Both the position numbers and the translations under genes were made by a program. This document shows positions 54,119 to 61,000 of a stretch of 64,000 nt of DNA, piece after piece. A model generated the notes under the pieces. That model saw nothing but the letters and a program-made list of their open reading frames with translations, was not told the DNA's origin and ran no database searches. The first letter of the stretch is position 1. Every line of letters starts with the position of its first letter. The DNA comes from Klebsiella quasivariicola (GTDB taxonomy: Bacteria > Pseudomonadota > Gammaproteobacteria > Enterobacterales > Enterobacteriaceae). The DNA is taken from the NCBI RefSeq assembly GCF_002269255.1, contig NZ_CP022823.1:682001-746000 (forward strand), read 5' to 3'.

Positions 54119-55030
54119 ATGGACAAATTGCGAGGGATGGAGACGTTTATTGCCGTGGTAGAGTGCGGCAGCTTTACCGGGGCGGCGTCGCGCCTGGGGC
54201 TGTCGGCGGTGATGGTCGGAAAATATATCGCCCAGCTGGAAAGCCAGCTGGCGACGCGTCTGCTGGAGCGTAACACCCGACGCCAGAGCCTCACCGACGC
54301 CGGGCGGGTCTATTTTGACGAAGCGAAACGGGTGATGGAGCAGGTCTCTATCGCCGAAAGCGCGGTCGAGCGGCTGCGGCTGGCGCCCGCCGGCACCCTG
54401 CGGGTGAGCGCCCCCACCTCGTTCGGCGCCAGCGTGATCGCGCCCCTGACCGCCACCTTCCTGCAGGCCTGGCCCGCGGTCCGGGTGGAACTGGATCTGA
54501 CTAACCGGATGGTCGATCTGGTGGATGAGGGGTTCGATCTGGCGATCCGCATCGGCGAGATCCATCAGGAGGATCTGGTGGCTCGCTACCTGGCGCCGTA
54601 TCGGATGGTGATCTGCGCCGCGCCGGCTTATCTGGCGCGTTACGGCACGCCCGGGACGCCGGAAGATCTCGCCGATCATCTCTGCCTGTCCCATACGGTC
54701 TGGACCGCCCGCAACGAGTGGCGGCTGCCGGGCGTAGAGGGAGAAGTGCGCTGGAAGCGCGATGCGGTTTTGCGCTGCAACGATGGCTACGCGCTGCGCC
54801 AGGCGGCGATCGCCGGGGCCGGGCTGCTGATGCAGCCGGAGGTGCTGCTGGCCGATGCGCTGGCCAGCGGCAGCCTGGTGCGGGTGCTGGAGGCATGGAC
54901 CCCCGAGCCGAGACCCGTGCATCTGCTCTGGCGCCAGGATCGTCGGCCCCTGCCGAAGCTGACGCAGTTTATCGCCCACCTTCAGCAGGGAATGGCCGAC
55001 GCGCTGACAACGACCCGCGCGTCGGAATAA
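54119..55030 (+). CDS. LysR-family transcriptional regulator
   Basis: A 303-aa LTTR. The N-terminal winged helix is METFIAVVECGSFTGAASRL with LGLSAVMVGKYIAQLESQLA (about residues 6-60); the effector-binding domain covers about 90-300. It belongs to the AaeR/DmlR-like branch judging by the GTLRVSAPTSFG segment. It probably controls the divergent SDR gene. Its stop (55028-55030) directly abuts that of the convergent gamma-lyase gene. The ligand is not known. Confidence 0.9.
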   Translation: MDKLRGMETFIAVVECGSFTGAASRLGLSAVMVGKYIAQLESQLATRLLERNTRRQSLTDAGRVYFDEAKRVMEQVSIAESAVERLRLAPAGTLRVSAPTSFGASVIAPLTATFLQAWPAVRVELDLTNRMVDLVDEGFDLAIRIGEIHQEDLVARYLAPYRMVICAAPAYLARYGTPGTPEDLADHLCLSHTVWTARNEWRLPGVEGEVRWKRDAVLRCNDGYALRQAAIAGAGLLMQPEVLLADALASGSLVRVLEAWTPEPRPVHLLWRQDRRPLPKLTQFIAHLQQGMADALTTTRASE

Positions 55031-56179
55031 TCACTCCTCCCGCAGCGCCTGCTGCCAGTCGGCAATCAGATCGTTGGGATCTTCGATCCCGACCGACAGG
55101 CGGATCAGCTGGGGCGTGATACCGTTCGCCAGGCGTTTCTCCAGCGGGATCGAGGCATGGGTCATGCTGAAGGGCTGGCTCACCAGACTCTCCACGCCGC
55201 CCAGACTCTCCGCAAGCGTAAACCAGCGCAGCTTGCTGATGATGCGTTCGGCGTAACCGTCATCGCCCTTCACCACCACCGAAATCATGCCGCCGGGCAG
55301 CGCCATTTGCTGGCGCGCCAGCTGATGATGCGGGTGCGAGGCCAGCCAGGGGAACCAGACCCGCTCCACTTCGGGCTGCTGTTCCAGCCATTCGGCGAGC
55401 TGCAGCGCGTTCGCGCTGTGGCGCTCCATGCGCAGCGCCAGGGTGCGGATACCGCGCTGCGTCAGGAAGCTGCTGAACGGGTCGAGCACGCCGCCTACCG
55501 CATTCTGCAGATAGCCAAGCTTTTCCGCGAGATCGGGGTTAGCGCCGACCACCGCCAGGCCGGCGACGACATCGGAATGGCCGTTGAGGTACTTGGTCGC
55601 GGAGTGCACCACAATATCAAACCCATGCTCCAGCGGGCGATGGATCGCCGGCGAGGCGAAGGTGTTATCGGCGACGCTGATCAGGTTATGGCGGCGCGCG
55701 ATGGCGGCGATAGCGCTGAGATCCGCCAGCTTCAGCAGCGGGTTGGTGGGCGTTTCCACCCAGATCATGCGCGTATCGGGGCGGATCGCCGCTTCAATTC
55801 CCGCCAGGTCGTCGGGTTTCACCCAGCTCACCTGCAGACCAGCGCTACGGCGGCGAACGTTTTCCAGCAGGCGGTAAGTGCCGCCATACACATCATCGAC
55901 CGCCACCAGGTGACTGTCCTTATCCAGCAGCTCCAGCACTGTGGAGATGGCGGCCAGTCCGGAGGCGAACGCATAGCCGCGGGTGCCATTTTCCAGATCG
56001 GCGATCGCGGTTTCCAGCGCATGGCGGGTGGGATTGCCGCTGCGGGAATATTCATAGCCGGTGTGCTGCCCCGGCGCCGGCTGAGCAAAAGTGGAAGTGG
56101 CATAAATCGGCGGCATCACTGCGCCGTGGCTGTCGGTGAAGGTTCCGCTATGTACGCTCAGGGTGTGAATAGATGACAT
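55031..56179 (-). CDS. mtcC: Cystathionine gamma-lyase/synthase-type PLP enzyme (MtcC-like)
   Basis: Cys/Met-metabolism PLP enzyme (382 aa). The PLP lysine lies in VVHSATKYLNGHSDVVAG near residue 195; YEYSRSGNPTRHALE and YGGTYRLL are family motifs. Paired with a cystathionine beta-synthase 10 bp upstream, it most likely makes cysteine from cystathionine. Klebsiella was reported to have this reverse transsulfuration locus as mtcBC; the letter assigned to each gene is from memory and should be checked. A gamma-synthase role cannot be ruled out from the sequence alone. Confidence 0.85.
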   Translation of the reverse strand: MSSIHTLSVHSGTFTDSHGAVMPPIYATSTFAQPAPGQHTGYEYSRSGNPTRHALETAIADLENGTRGYAFASGLAAISTVLELLDKDSHLVAVDDVYGGTYRLLENVRRRSAGLQVSWVKPDDLAGIEAAIRPDTRMIWVETPTNPLLKLADLSAIAAIARRHNLISVADNTFASPAIHRPLEHGFDIVVHSATKYLNGHSDVVAGLAVVGANPDLAEKLGYLQNAVGGVLDPFSSFLTQRGIRTLALRMERHSANALQLAEWLEQQPEVERVWFPWLASHPHHQLARQQMALPGGMISVVVKGDDGYAERIISKLRWFTLAESLGGVESLVSQPFSMTHASIPLEKRLANGITPQLIRLSVGIEDPNDLIADWQQALREE

Positions 56180-56189
56180 AAAAAATTAC

Positions 56190-57560
56190 TTATTGTGCGA
56201 CTCGGTTACGCCAGGCGGTCAGTACATCGCTGCGGGTGACCAGGCCAAGAAAACGCGCGTTGTCAGCGATTACCGCCACCAGACCGCGATCGAGAATGGC
56301 CTGCAGTTCGCTCTCTGGCGCACGCTTATCGAGAGTTTCAACATGGCGGCTCATCGCTTCGCTGACCGGCAGGGAGAAGCGTTGGCGATCGCCCTGTACG
56401 TGGCGGATCAAATCCCACTCATCGACGATGCCGACCACGCGGCCATCCTCCAGCACCGGCAGTTGAGAGATGTCATACAGCCGCATACGGGCAAAGACTG
56501 CGGCCAGGGTGTCGTCCGGCGCGGCCGTGACGGTGGCGCCTTCGTCATGGCGTAGGGCGATAAAATCACTGAGATCGCCCTGTTCGGGCCGGGCGATCAG
56601 CCCTTGCTGGCGCATCCAGTCGTCGTTGAACATTTTGGACAGGTATTTATTGCCGCTGTCGCAGGCGAAGGTCACCACCCGTTTCGGCCGGCTTTGCGCC
56701 CAGCAGTAGCGCAGGGCGGCGCTGAGCAGGGTGCCGGTGGAGGAGCCGGCCAGCACGCCCTCGACCTGCAGCAGCTGGCGCGCAGTCTGGAACGCTTCGC
56801 GGTCGCTGACGCGATACGCGGTATGCACCCCCTCCAGCCTGGCCAGCGGCGGGATAAAATCTTCGCCTATCCCTTCGACCAGCCAGGATCCCGTTTCGCC
56901 GTAGCGCCCGGTATCGACCTGATCGGCAAGGATCGAACCCGCCGGATCGGCGAGAATAAATTCCGTTTTCGGCGAGTGTTCAGCAAACCAGGCCTGAAGC
57001 CCGCCCAGCGTACCGCCGGAACCGACGCCAACGACGATGGCGTCGATGTCGCCCTCCAGCTGCTGATAAAGCTCCGGTGCGGTGGAGGTGGCATGGGCCA
57101 GCGGGTTGGCATCGTTATTAAACTGGTCGATGTAAAAGGCGCCTGGGGTTTCATCGGCAAGGCGGCGGGCATAATCCTGATAATAGGCCGGGTGGCCTTT
57201 ATTGACGTCGGAACGGGTGAGCAGCACCGTCGCGCCCAGCGCCCGCAAGTGAAAGATTTTCTCGCGGCTCATCTTATCCGGCACTACCAGGATCAGGCGG
57301 TAATTTTTCTGCGCCGCAATCAGTGCCAGGCCGAGACCGGTATTGCCGGCGGTGGCTTCGATTATCGTGCCTCCGGGCGCCAGTTTTCCCTGGCGCTCGG
57401 CTTCATTAATCATCGACAGCGCAACCCGATCTTTAATTGAGCCGCCGGGGTTCTGATTTTCCAGTTTTAAAAACAGACTGCAGGGGCCGGTATCCAGTTT
57501 ATGCAACTGGAGCAGGGGAGTATGACCGATCAGGTCGCTCACGGAATGAAACAGTGACAT
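56190..57560 (-). CDS. mtcB: Cystathionine beta-synthase with CBS-domain pair (MtcB-like)
   Basis: PLP enzyme (456 aa) forming cystathionine from serine (or O-acetylserine) and homocysteine. The PLP lysine is in NPGGSIKDRVALSMI near residue 42, with the phosphate loop GSGGTLGG near 182. A C-terminal pair of CBS domains (about 340-455) carries ISQLPVLEDGRVVGIVDEW and could bind S-adenosylmethionine or adenylates. It heads a two-gene operon with the gamma-lyase. A second ATG at 57566 is also possible; the one at 57560 has the better spacing from TAGG. Confidence 0.87.
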   Translation of the reverse strand: MSLFHSVSDLIGHTPLLQLHKLDTGPCSLFLKLENQNPGGSIKDRVALSMINEAERQGKLAPGGTIIEATAGNTGLGLALIAAQKNYRLILVVPDKMSREKIFHLRALGATVLLTRSDVNKGHPAYYQDYARRLADETPGAFYIDQFNNDANPLAHATSTAPELYQQLEGDIDAIVVGVGSGGTLGGLQAWFAEHSPKTEFILADPAGSILADQVDTGRYGETGSWLVEGIGEDFIPPLARLEGVHTAYRVSDREAFQTARQLLQVEGVLAGSSTGTLLSAALRYCWAQSRPKRVVTFACDSGNKYLSKMFNDDWMRQQGLIARPEQGDLSDFIALRHDEGATVTAAPDDTLAAVFARMRLYDISQLPVLEDGRVVGIVDEWDLIRHVQGDRQRFSLPVSEAMSRHVETLDKRAPESELQAILDRGLVAVIADNARFLGLVTRSDVLTAWRNRVAQ

Positions 57561-57887
57561 AACCATTTACCTACTCGTTTAAGATATTTTTGCATGGTAG
57601 GGCTGTAAAAACGGTAATTTAAAGAATATTTCTCTGCCTGTTAGCGCCAAATGGAATATAAGATGCTATTTGGCCATCTGGAAGGAAAGCAGGGCAGCCA
57701 CCTGGGCGGATCGATTGCCAGAAAAGGGCGATTTAGCCGCTTTTGGCGACAAAATGGCAATTTGAATCAGCGTGTTATGTGCTATTTGAAAATGTATTTG
57801 CGAAAAGATTCTATGGGGAATAGGTCTTAATGGCACAGAGGATACGGCGTGGTAGAAACCCACAGATATAGGGCGCAGAAAAGCAAA

Positions 57888-57936
57888 AACCCAGCCATAG
57901 GCTGGGTTCTCTGAATAAGTGGTGCCCAGACTCGGA
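57888..57936 (-). repeat. tRNA-Phe 3'-end remnant with terminator, copy 1
   Basis: On the minus strand the sequence TCCGAGTCTGGGCACCA matches the last 17 bases of enterobacterial tRNA-Phe with one change, and is followed by an AACCCAGCC/GGCTGGGTT hairpin and TTTTTGCTTTT. It is the outermost of three such scars. The match is to tRNA-Phe as recalled from E. coli. Confidence 0.75.
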
Positions 57937-58038
57937 CTAACGCCGCAGGCGTTGAACAGCGCGCGTGTCGCGCTGGCCCCGAAGGGGTGAGCCGCTGTGC
58001 GGCGAATAATCGAACTCAGTTCGATGAAGAGTCCGGAT
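57920..58038 (-). repeat. Multi-hairpin array, unit 1
   Basis: Five successive inverted repeats with 3-5 nt loops: AACGCC/GGCGTT (57939-57953), CAGCGCG/CGCGCTG (57957-57975), CCCC/GGGG (57977-57987), GCCGC/GCGGC (57991-58003) and TCGAAC/GTTCGA (58010-58024). They are enclosed by an outer pair, 57926-57933 with 58029-58036 (one mismatch). The outer pair uses the tRNA-Phe 3' end. Such a folded element could be an RNA or a DNA cruciform. Identity not known. Confidence 0.7.
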
Positions 58039-58052
58039 GTAGAAAAGCAAAA

Positions 58053-58099
58053 AACCGCCTTTTGGGCAGGTTCTTTAAATAGTGGTGCCCGGACTCGGA
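58053..58099 (-). repeat. tRNA-Phe 3'-end remnant with terminator, copy 2
   Basis: TCCGAGTCCGGGCACCA on the minus strand is an exact match to the last 17 bases of tRNA-Phe. It is followed by a different, weaker hairpin (AACCTGCC/GGCGGTT) and TTTTTTGCTTTT. The start lies 163 bp from that of copy 1. Confidence 0.78.
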
Positions 58100-58201
58100 C
58101 TAACGCCGCAGGCGTTGAACAGCGCGCTTGTCGCGCTGGCCCCGAAGGGGTGAGCCGCTGTGCGGCGAATAATCGAACGCAGTTTGATGGAGAGTCCGGA
58201 T
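58083..58201 (-). repeat. Multi-hairpin array, unit 2
   Basis: Second copy of the five-hairpin array, nearly identical to unit 1. The outer pair 58089-58096 with 58192-58199 is perfect here (CCGGACTC/GAGTCCGG). One inner loop reads ACAAG in place of ACACG and one stem has a single mismatch, so base changes lie mostly in loops. Confidence 0.7.
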
Positions 58202-58214
58202 GCAGAAAAGCAAA

Positions 58215-58265
58215 AACCCAGCCATAGGCTGGGTTCTCTAAATAAGTGGTGCCGGACTCGGAATC
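58215..58265 (-). repeat. tRNA-Phe 3'-end remnant with terminator, copy 3
   Basis: GATTCCGAGTCCGGCACCA on the minus strand matches the last 20 bases of tRNA-Phe with one C missing, followed by the same AACCCAGCC/GGCTGGGTT terminator as copy 1. Right of this the sequence leaves the tRNA and becomes AT-rich, so this is the probable inner attachment scar of the element carrying the Wadjet genes. Confidence 0.75.
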
Positions 58266-58361
58266 ATATCCATGACTAATACGTTGTTTGTTATTGTTTT
58301 TGTTGGTATTTCTTGTAAGCGGTGCCCCCACTAAAGCCCCCATAAAAAATCGCTTTATTTT

Positions 58362-58377
58362 TGTGATGGTTATCACG
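58362..58377 (+). promoter_or_regulatory. CRP-like site (TGTGA-N6-TCACG)
   Basis: Near-perfect CRP half-sites with correct 6-bp spacing (9 of 10 core bases). No clear gene starts close downstream on either strand, so its role is unsure. Confidence 0.45.
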
Positions 58378-58594
58378 AAAAATCGTTGTTTAATTGACTC
58401 ACTATCCCACTCTTACGACACGCAATTTGTTCCATATCATAAATCTCACCATTGTTATGGGGCAGAGTTGTTATTTTTTTATCATAGGGAGTTAACACAA
58501 TTTCCGCATTTTCCACCACGCATTCCTGCATTCTGCCTTGTAAAGTTGTTCTGGACGTTATCAGTTCATACTTTAGCCTGAACTTGTAGCACAC
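58373..58594 (-). CDS. Doubtful short frame or gene remnant (73 aa)
   Basis: A minus-strand frame with GTG as its only plausible start, encoding a mixed, charged sequence (CVVENAEIVLTPYDKKITTL, NNGEIYDMEQIACRKSG). The frame is open upstream to a TAG near 58673 without an ATG, so it may be the 3' remnant of a broken gene. I do not recognise it. The local composition is AT-rich. Coding is uncertain. Confidence 0.25.
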   Translation of the reverse strand: MCYKFRLKYELITSRTTLQGRMQECVVENAEIVLTPYDKKITTLPHNNGEIYDMEQIACRKSGIVSQLNNDFS

Positions 58595-58644
58595 CGATTC
58601 CGGTATTTTTCCTGTTAATTGAGAAAAGTCACTGGAGAAAATAT

Positions 58645-58660
58645 TGTGATAAAAATCACA
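58645..58660 (+). promoter_or_regulatory. Perfect CRP-type palindrome upstream of jetA
   Basis: TGTGA-N6-TCACA, exact in all ten core bases, lies 89 bp before the jetA ATG. If transcription starts near 58714, from the weak -10-like TTATCG/TATCGT at 58702-58708, the site would be centred near -61.5, the class I position. The palindrome is seen; activation by cAMP-CRP is inferred. Confidence 0.65.
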
Positions 58661-58748
58661 AAGTGAGGCAGGCTACTGGAGAAAAAGTCTGCAACGGCGA
58701 ATTATCGTAGTCTGTGTACCTCAACCAGCATTTTGAAGGCTCTGCTAC

Positions 58749-60245
58749 ATGGAAGAAAATACAAGGCTGCGTACGGAGAATTATATTTCAGCAAAAAACC
58801 AGCATCCAGCCTGGATACTTCTTGCTACCCGCCGCGCTCCGCTGGTATTGAGCTGCCTGAAAACGCTGTTTGAAAAATCACATGATGGTATCCCCCTTGA
58901 GGAAGCGATTCAGTCTCTTACCGGCATTCTTGTCGAGCACATGAGTCAGGAACAGTATGACATTAATCAGGACAATTCCTCTCTTCAGGCCAGCCGTGAA
59001 CTGCGGGAATGGATTAAACGCCGTCTAATCGTCGAACGGGATGGCCGTATCTTTGCTACTGATGCGCTTGAGGTCGCGATTACGTTTGTTGAGTCTCTGG
59101 ATAATCGTTTCATGACCTCTACGGCTTCCCGTTTGTCCACCGTACAGCGAGAAATTGAAAACCTGGAAACCCGGCTTAATCCAAATCCAGCAAACCGGGT
59201 TGCAACCTTACGCCGTCGTATTGCCGAACTGGAACATGAATTACAGGAGGCAGAAGCCGGGCATATTGAGGTGCTAGAAACGCATCAAGCGATTGAACAT
59301 ATTCGAGAGGTCTTCAATTTAGCTTCCAGCCTGCGGGCTGACTTTCGTCGTGTTGAAGACTCCTGGCGCGAGGCCGACCGTGCGCTTCGGCAATCCATTA
59401 TTGGCGAGCAATATCATCGCGGCGATATCGTAGAACGCCTGCTCAACGATCAGGACGCGCTGCTTAATACGCCGGAAGGAAGAGTTTTCGACAGCTTTCA
59501 GCAACAACTCCGTCAATCTTCTGAACTTAAAGCGATGAGTGAACGATTACGAGTAATCCTTAGCCATCCTTCTGCTTCCGATGCGCTTAACCGTCTACAG
59601 CGGCACGATCTGCGCTGGCTGGTTAAGCGCCTGGTAGATGAATCGCAAACTGTACTCCAGGCTCGCGCCCGTAGCGAGCGTGATGTCCGTGGTTTTATGA
59701 AAACTGGGCTTGCTGCTGAACATCACCGCGTTGGTCATTTGCTTAACGAATTTCTAAACCAGGCGTTAAAACTCGACTGGCAGCGCCAGATCGTTCGCAA
59801 ACAAGAGGTTCCGCTTCCTGCTGTTGGTGTGGCGGTAACAGGCGTCCCCGCGATTGAACGTTTACGTTTTAAAGAGGTGGATGATGAAGCGGAACAAACG
59901 TTGGATCTCAGTAATCATGCGGCGGATTTAACGCAGATTGGCGATGATTTCTGGGATGCTTTCAATGGCCTCGATCGTGAGGCGCTGATTCAGCAGACGT
60001 TGCAGGTTCTGGCAAAAGAAAATCGCCCCGTTAGTCTGGCTGAACTGGCGGCGCTGTTGCCCCCGGCTCACGATCTTGAAACCTTCGCCATATGGATTGG
60101 CATGGCGAGAGAAGCGGGCATTGCGGTTATTGATTCACAGCGCGAATTTGCTGAGCTTAGTGATGGGGAAGGTCGTCGCTGGCGATTTAATCTGCCCACT
60201 ACCGGTCTGGAAAGCCAGGCATTAATGGATATCGATTGGGAGTAA
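58749..60245 (+). CDS. jetA: Wadjet type I subunit JetA (DUF3375, MukF/kleisin-like)
   Basis: First gene of a Wadjet anti-plasmid condensin (498 aa). JetA is the kleisin-like subunit that bridges the JetC ATPase heads and binds JetB. The N-terminus holds a winged-helix-like region (RRAPLVLSCLKTLFEKSHDG, about 28-50), followed by a strong coiled coil about 130-215 (LSTVQREIENLETRLNPN; RRIAELEHELQEAEAGH). The C-terminal part forms a second winged helix (PVSLAELAALLPPAHDLE). Ribosome site GAAGG 9 bp upstream. It ends 5 bp before jetB. Assignment is by family features and by the order A-B-C. Confidence 0.92.
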   Translation: MEENTRLRTENYISAKNQHPAWILLATRRAPLVLSCLKTLFEKSHDGIPLEEAIQSLTGILVEHMSQEQYDINQDNSSLQASRELREWIKRRLIVERDGRIFATDALEVAITFVESLDNRFMTSTASRLSTVQREIENLETRLNPNPANRVATLRRRIAELEHELQEAEAGHIEVLETHQAIEHIREVFNLASSLRADFRRVEDSWREADRALRQSIIGEQYHRGDIVERLLNDQDALLNTPEGRVFDSFQQQLRQSSELKAMSERLRVILSHPSASDALNRLQRHDLRWLVKRLVDESQTVLQARARSERDVRGFMKTGLAAEHHRVGHLLNEFLNQALKLDWQRQIVRKQEVPLPAVGVAVTGVPAIERLRFKEVDDEAEQTLDLSNHAADLTQIGDDFWDAFNGLDREALIQQTLQVLAKENRPVSLAELAALLPPAHDLETFAIWIGMAREAGIAVIDSQREFAELSDGEGRRWRFNLPTTGLESQALMDIDWE

Positions 60246-60250
60246 CAGGT

Positions 60251-61000
60251 ATGGCGGGCTTTTTTGACAGACAGATTAACCGGAGCGTTACCGCAAATGC
60301 AGGCAGTGAACCAGAACCATCGGACGAAGCGGTTGCCGATGAGTCGGTTGAGGAAATTGCAACCAATAGCGAAATGCGAACGCTGAAAAAAATACGCGAA
60401 GCGGCTCAGGAATTGCTCAAATACGGCCTGCTGGAAGAGGCCAGTAAACCCAATCTGTACCGCGTTGTACTGGCCCATCCAGAAGAGGTTACTCGCATTC
60501 TGGAACCTCTCGATCTGGATATCGGCATTGATGAGATCCGCGGTTTGCTGTATGTCAAAGTCAGGCTTGATGAAACGCCAGAGCAGGATGAATGGTCCCA
60601 CCCTCTGGTGAGACGGCAACGGCTTAACCTGGAACAATCATTATTGGTTGCCATACTGCGCCAGCATTTTGTTGCCTGGGAGCAGGAAAGTGGAACAGGC
60701 GCCAGCCAGGCGCAGATCGCTATCGACGATCTCCTCCCTCAGCTCCAGATTTACCTTGGCGATCCGGGGAGTGAATCAAAAGAACGCACCCGGTTGCTTA
60801 CCCTATTGGATCAATTAAAGGGCCATGGGCTGGTCACGTCGCCGGATGCGCATGAGCGGATCGTGATTCGCCCGATTATTGCTCATCTTGCCGATCCGAT
60901 GAATCTTCAGGCATTACTGGCATGGCTACAGGACCAAGTTGCTCAACAAACCTCCCCTGCTGATTCGTCAGAAAAGGAGAGTAGTGGGGAGGAAGTATGA
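60251..61000 (+). CDS. jetB: Wadjet type I subunit JetB (DUF4194, MukE/KITE-like)
   Basis: KITE-type accessory subunit (249 aa), the MukE counterpart, made of tandem winged helices. Residues about 50-240 match the DUF4194 pattern (AAQELLKYGLLEEASKPNLY; LNLEQSLLVAILRQHFVAWE; RLLTLLDQLKGHGLV). The first 45 residues are acidic and likely flexible. The ATG at 60251 (MAGFFDRQINRSV) is preferred to an upstream codon that overlaps jetA. Its TGA overlaps the ATG of jetC by 4 bp, as expected for a fixed-ratio complex. Confidence 0.92.
   Translation: MAGFFDRQINRSVTANAGSEPEPSDEAVADESVEEIATNSEMRTLKKIREAAQELLKYGLLEEASKPNLYRVVLAHPEEVTRILEPLDLDIGIDEIRGLLYVKVRLDETPEQDEWSHPLVRRQRLNLEQSLLVAILRQHFVAWEQESGTGASQAQIAIDDLLPQLQIYLGDPGSESKERTRLLTLLDQLKGHGLVTSPDAHERIVIRPIIAHLADPMNLQALLAWLQDQVAQQTSPADSSEKESSGEEV

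Larger units (their letters stand above)
57561..58748. other. Gene-poor border region with tRNA-Phe scars
   Basis: About 1.2 kb between the transsulfuration operon and the Wadjet operon. It holds three tRNA-Phe 3'-end copies with terminators (57888-58265), two multi-hairpin arrays, two CRP-type palindromes and a doubtful short frame. A minus-strand open frame of 236 codons (57666-58376) runs through the repeats but translates their duplicated structure and is not credible. Base composition becomes AT-rich right of 58265, unlike the backbone. Confidence 0.75.

Noticed and set aside
57920..58201. A CRISPR array
   Set aside because: The two repeats are long, self-complementary and tied to tRNA ends, with no short regular spacers and no cas genes nearby.
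57888..58265. A complete tRNA-Phe gene
   Set aside because: Only the last 17-20 bases are present in each copy; the acceptor 5' strand, D arm and anticodon arm are missing.
57666..58376. A 236-codon minus-strand frame across the tRNA-Phe repeats
   Set aside because: The translation repeats itself because the DNA is repeated, and it runs through terminators and hairpins. It is better explained as structured non-coding DNA.
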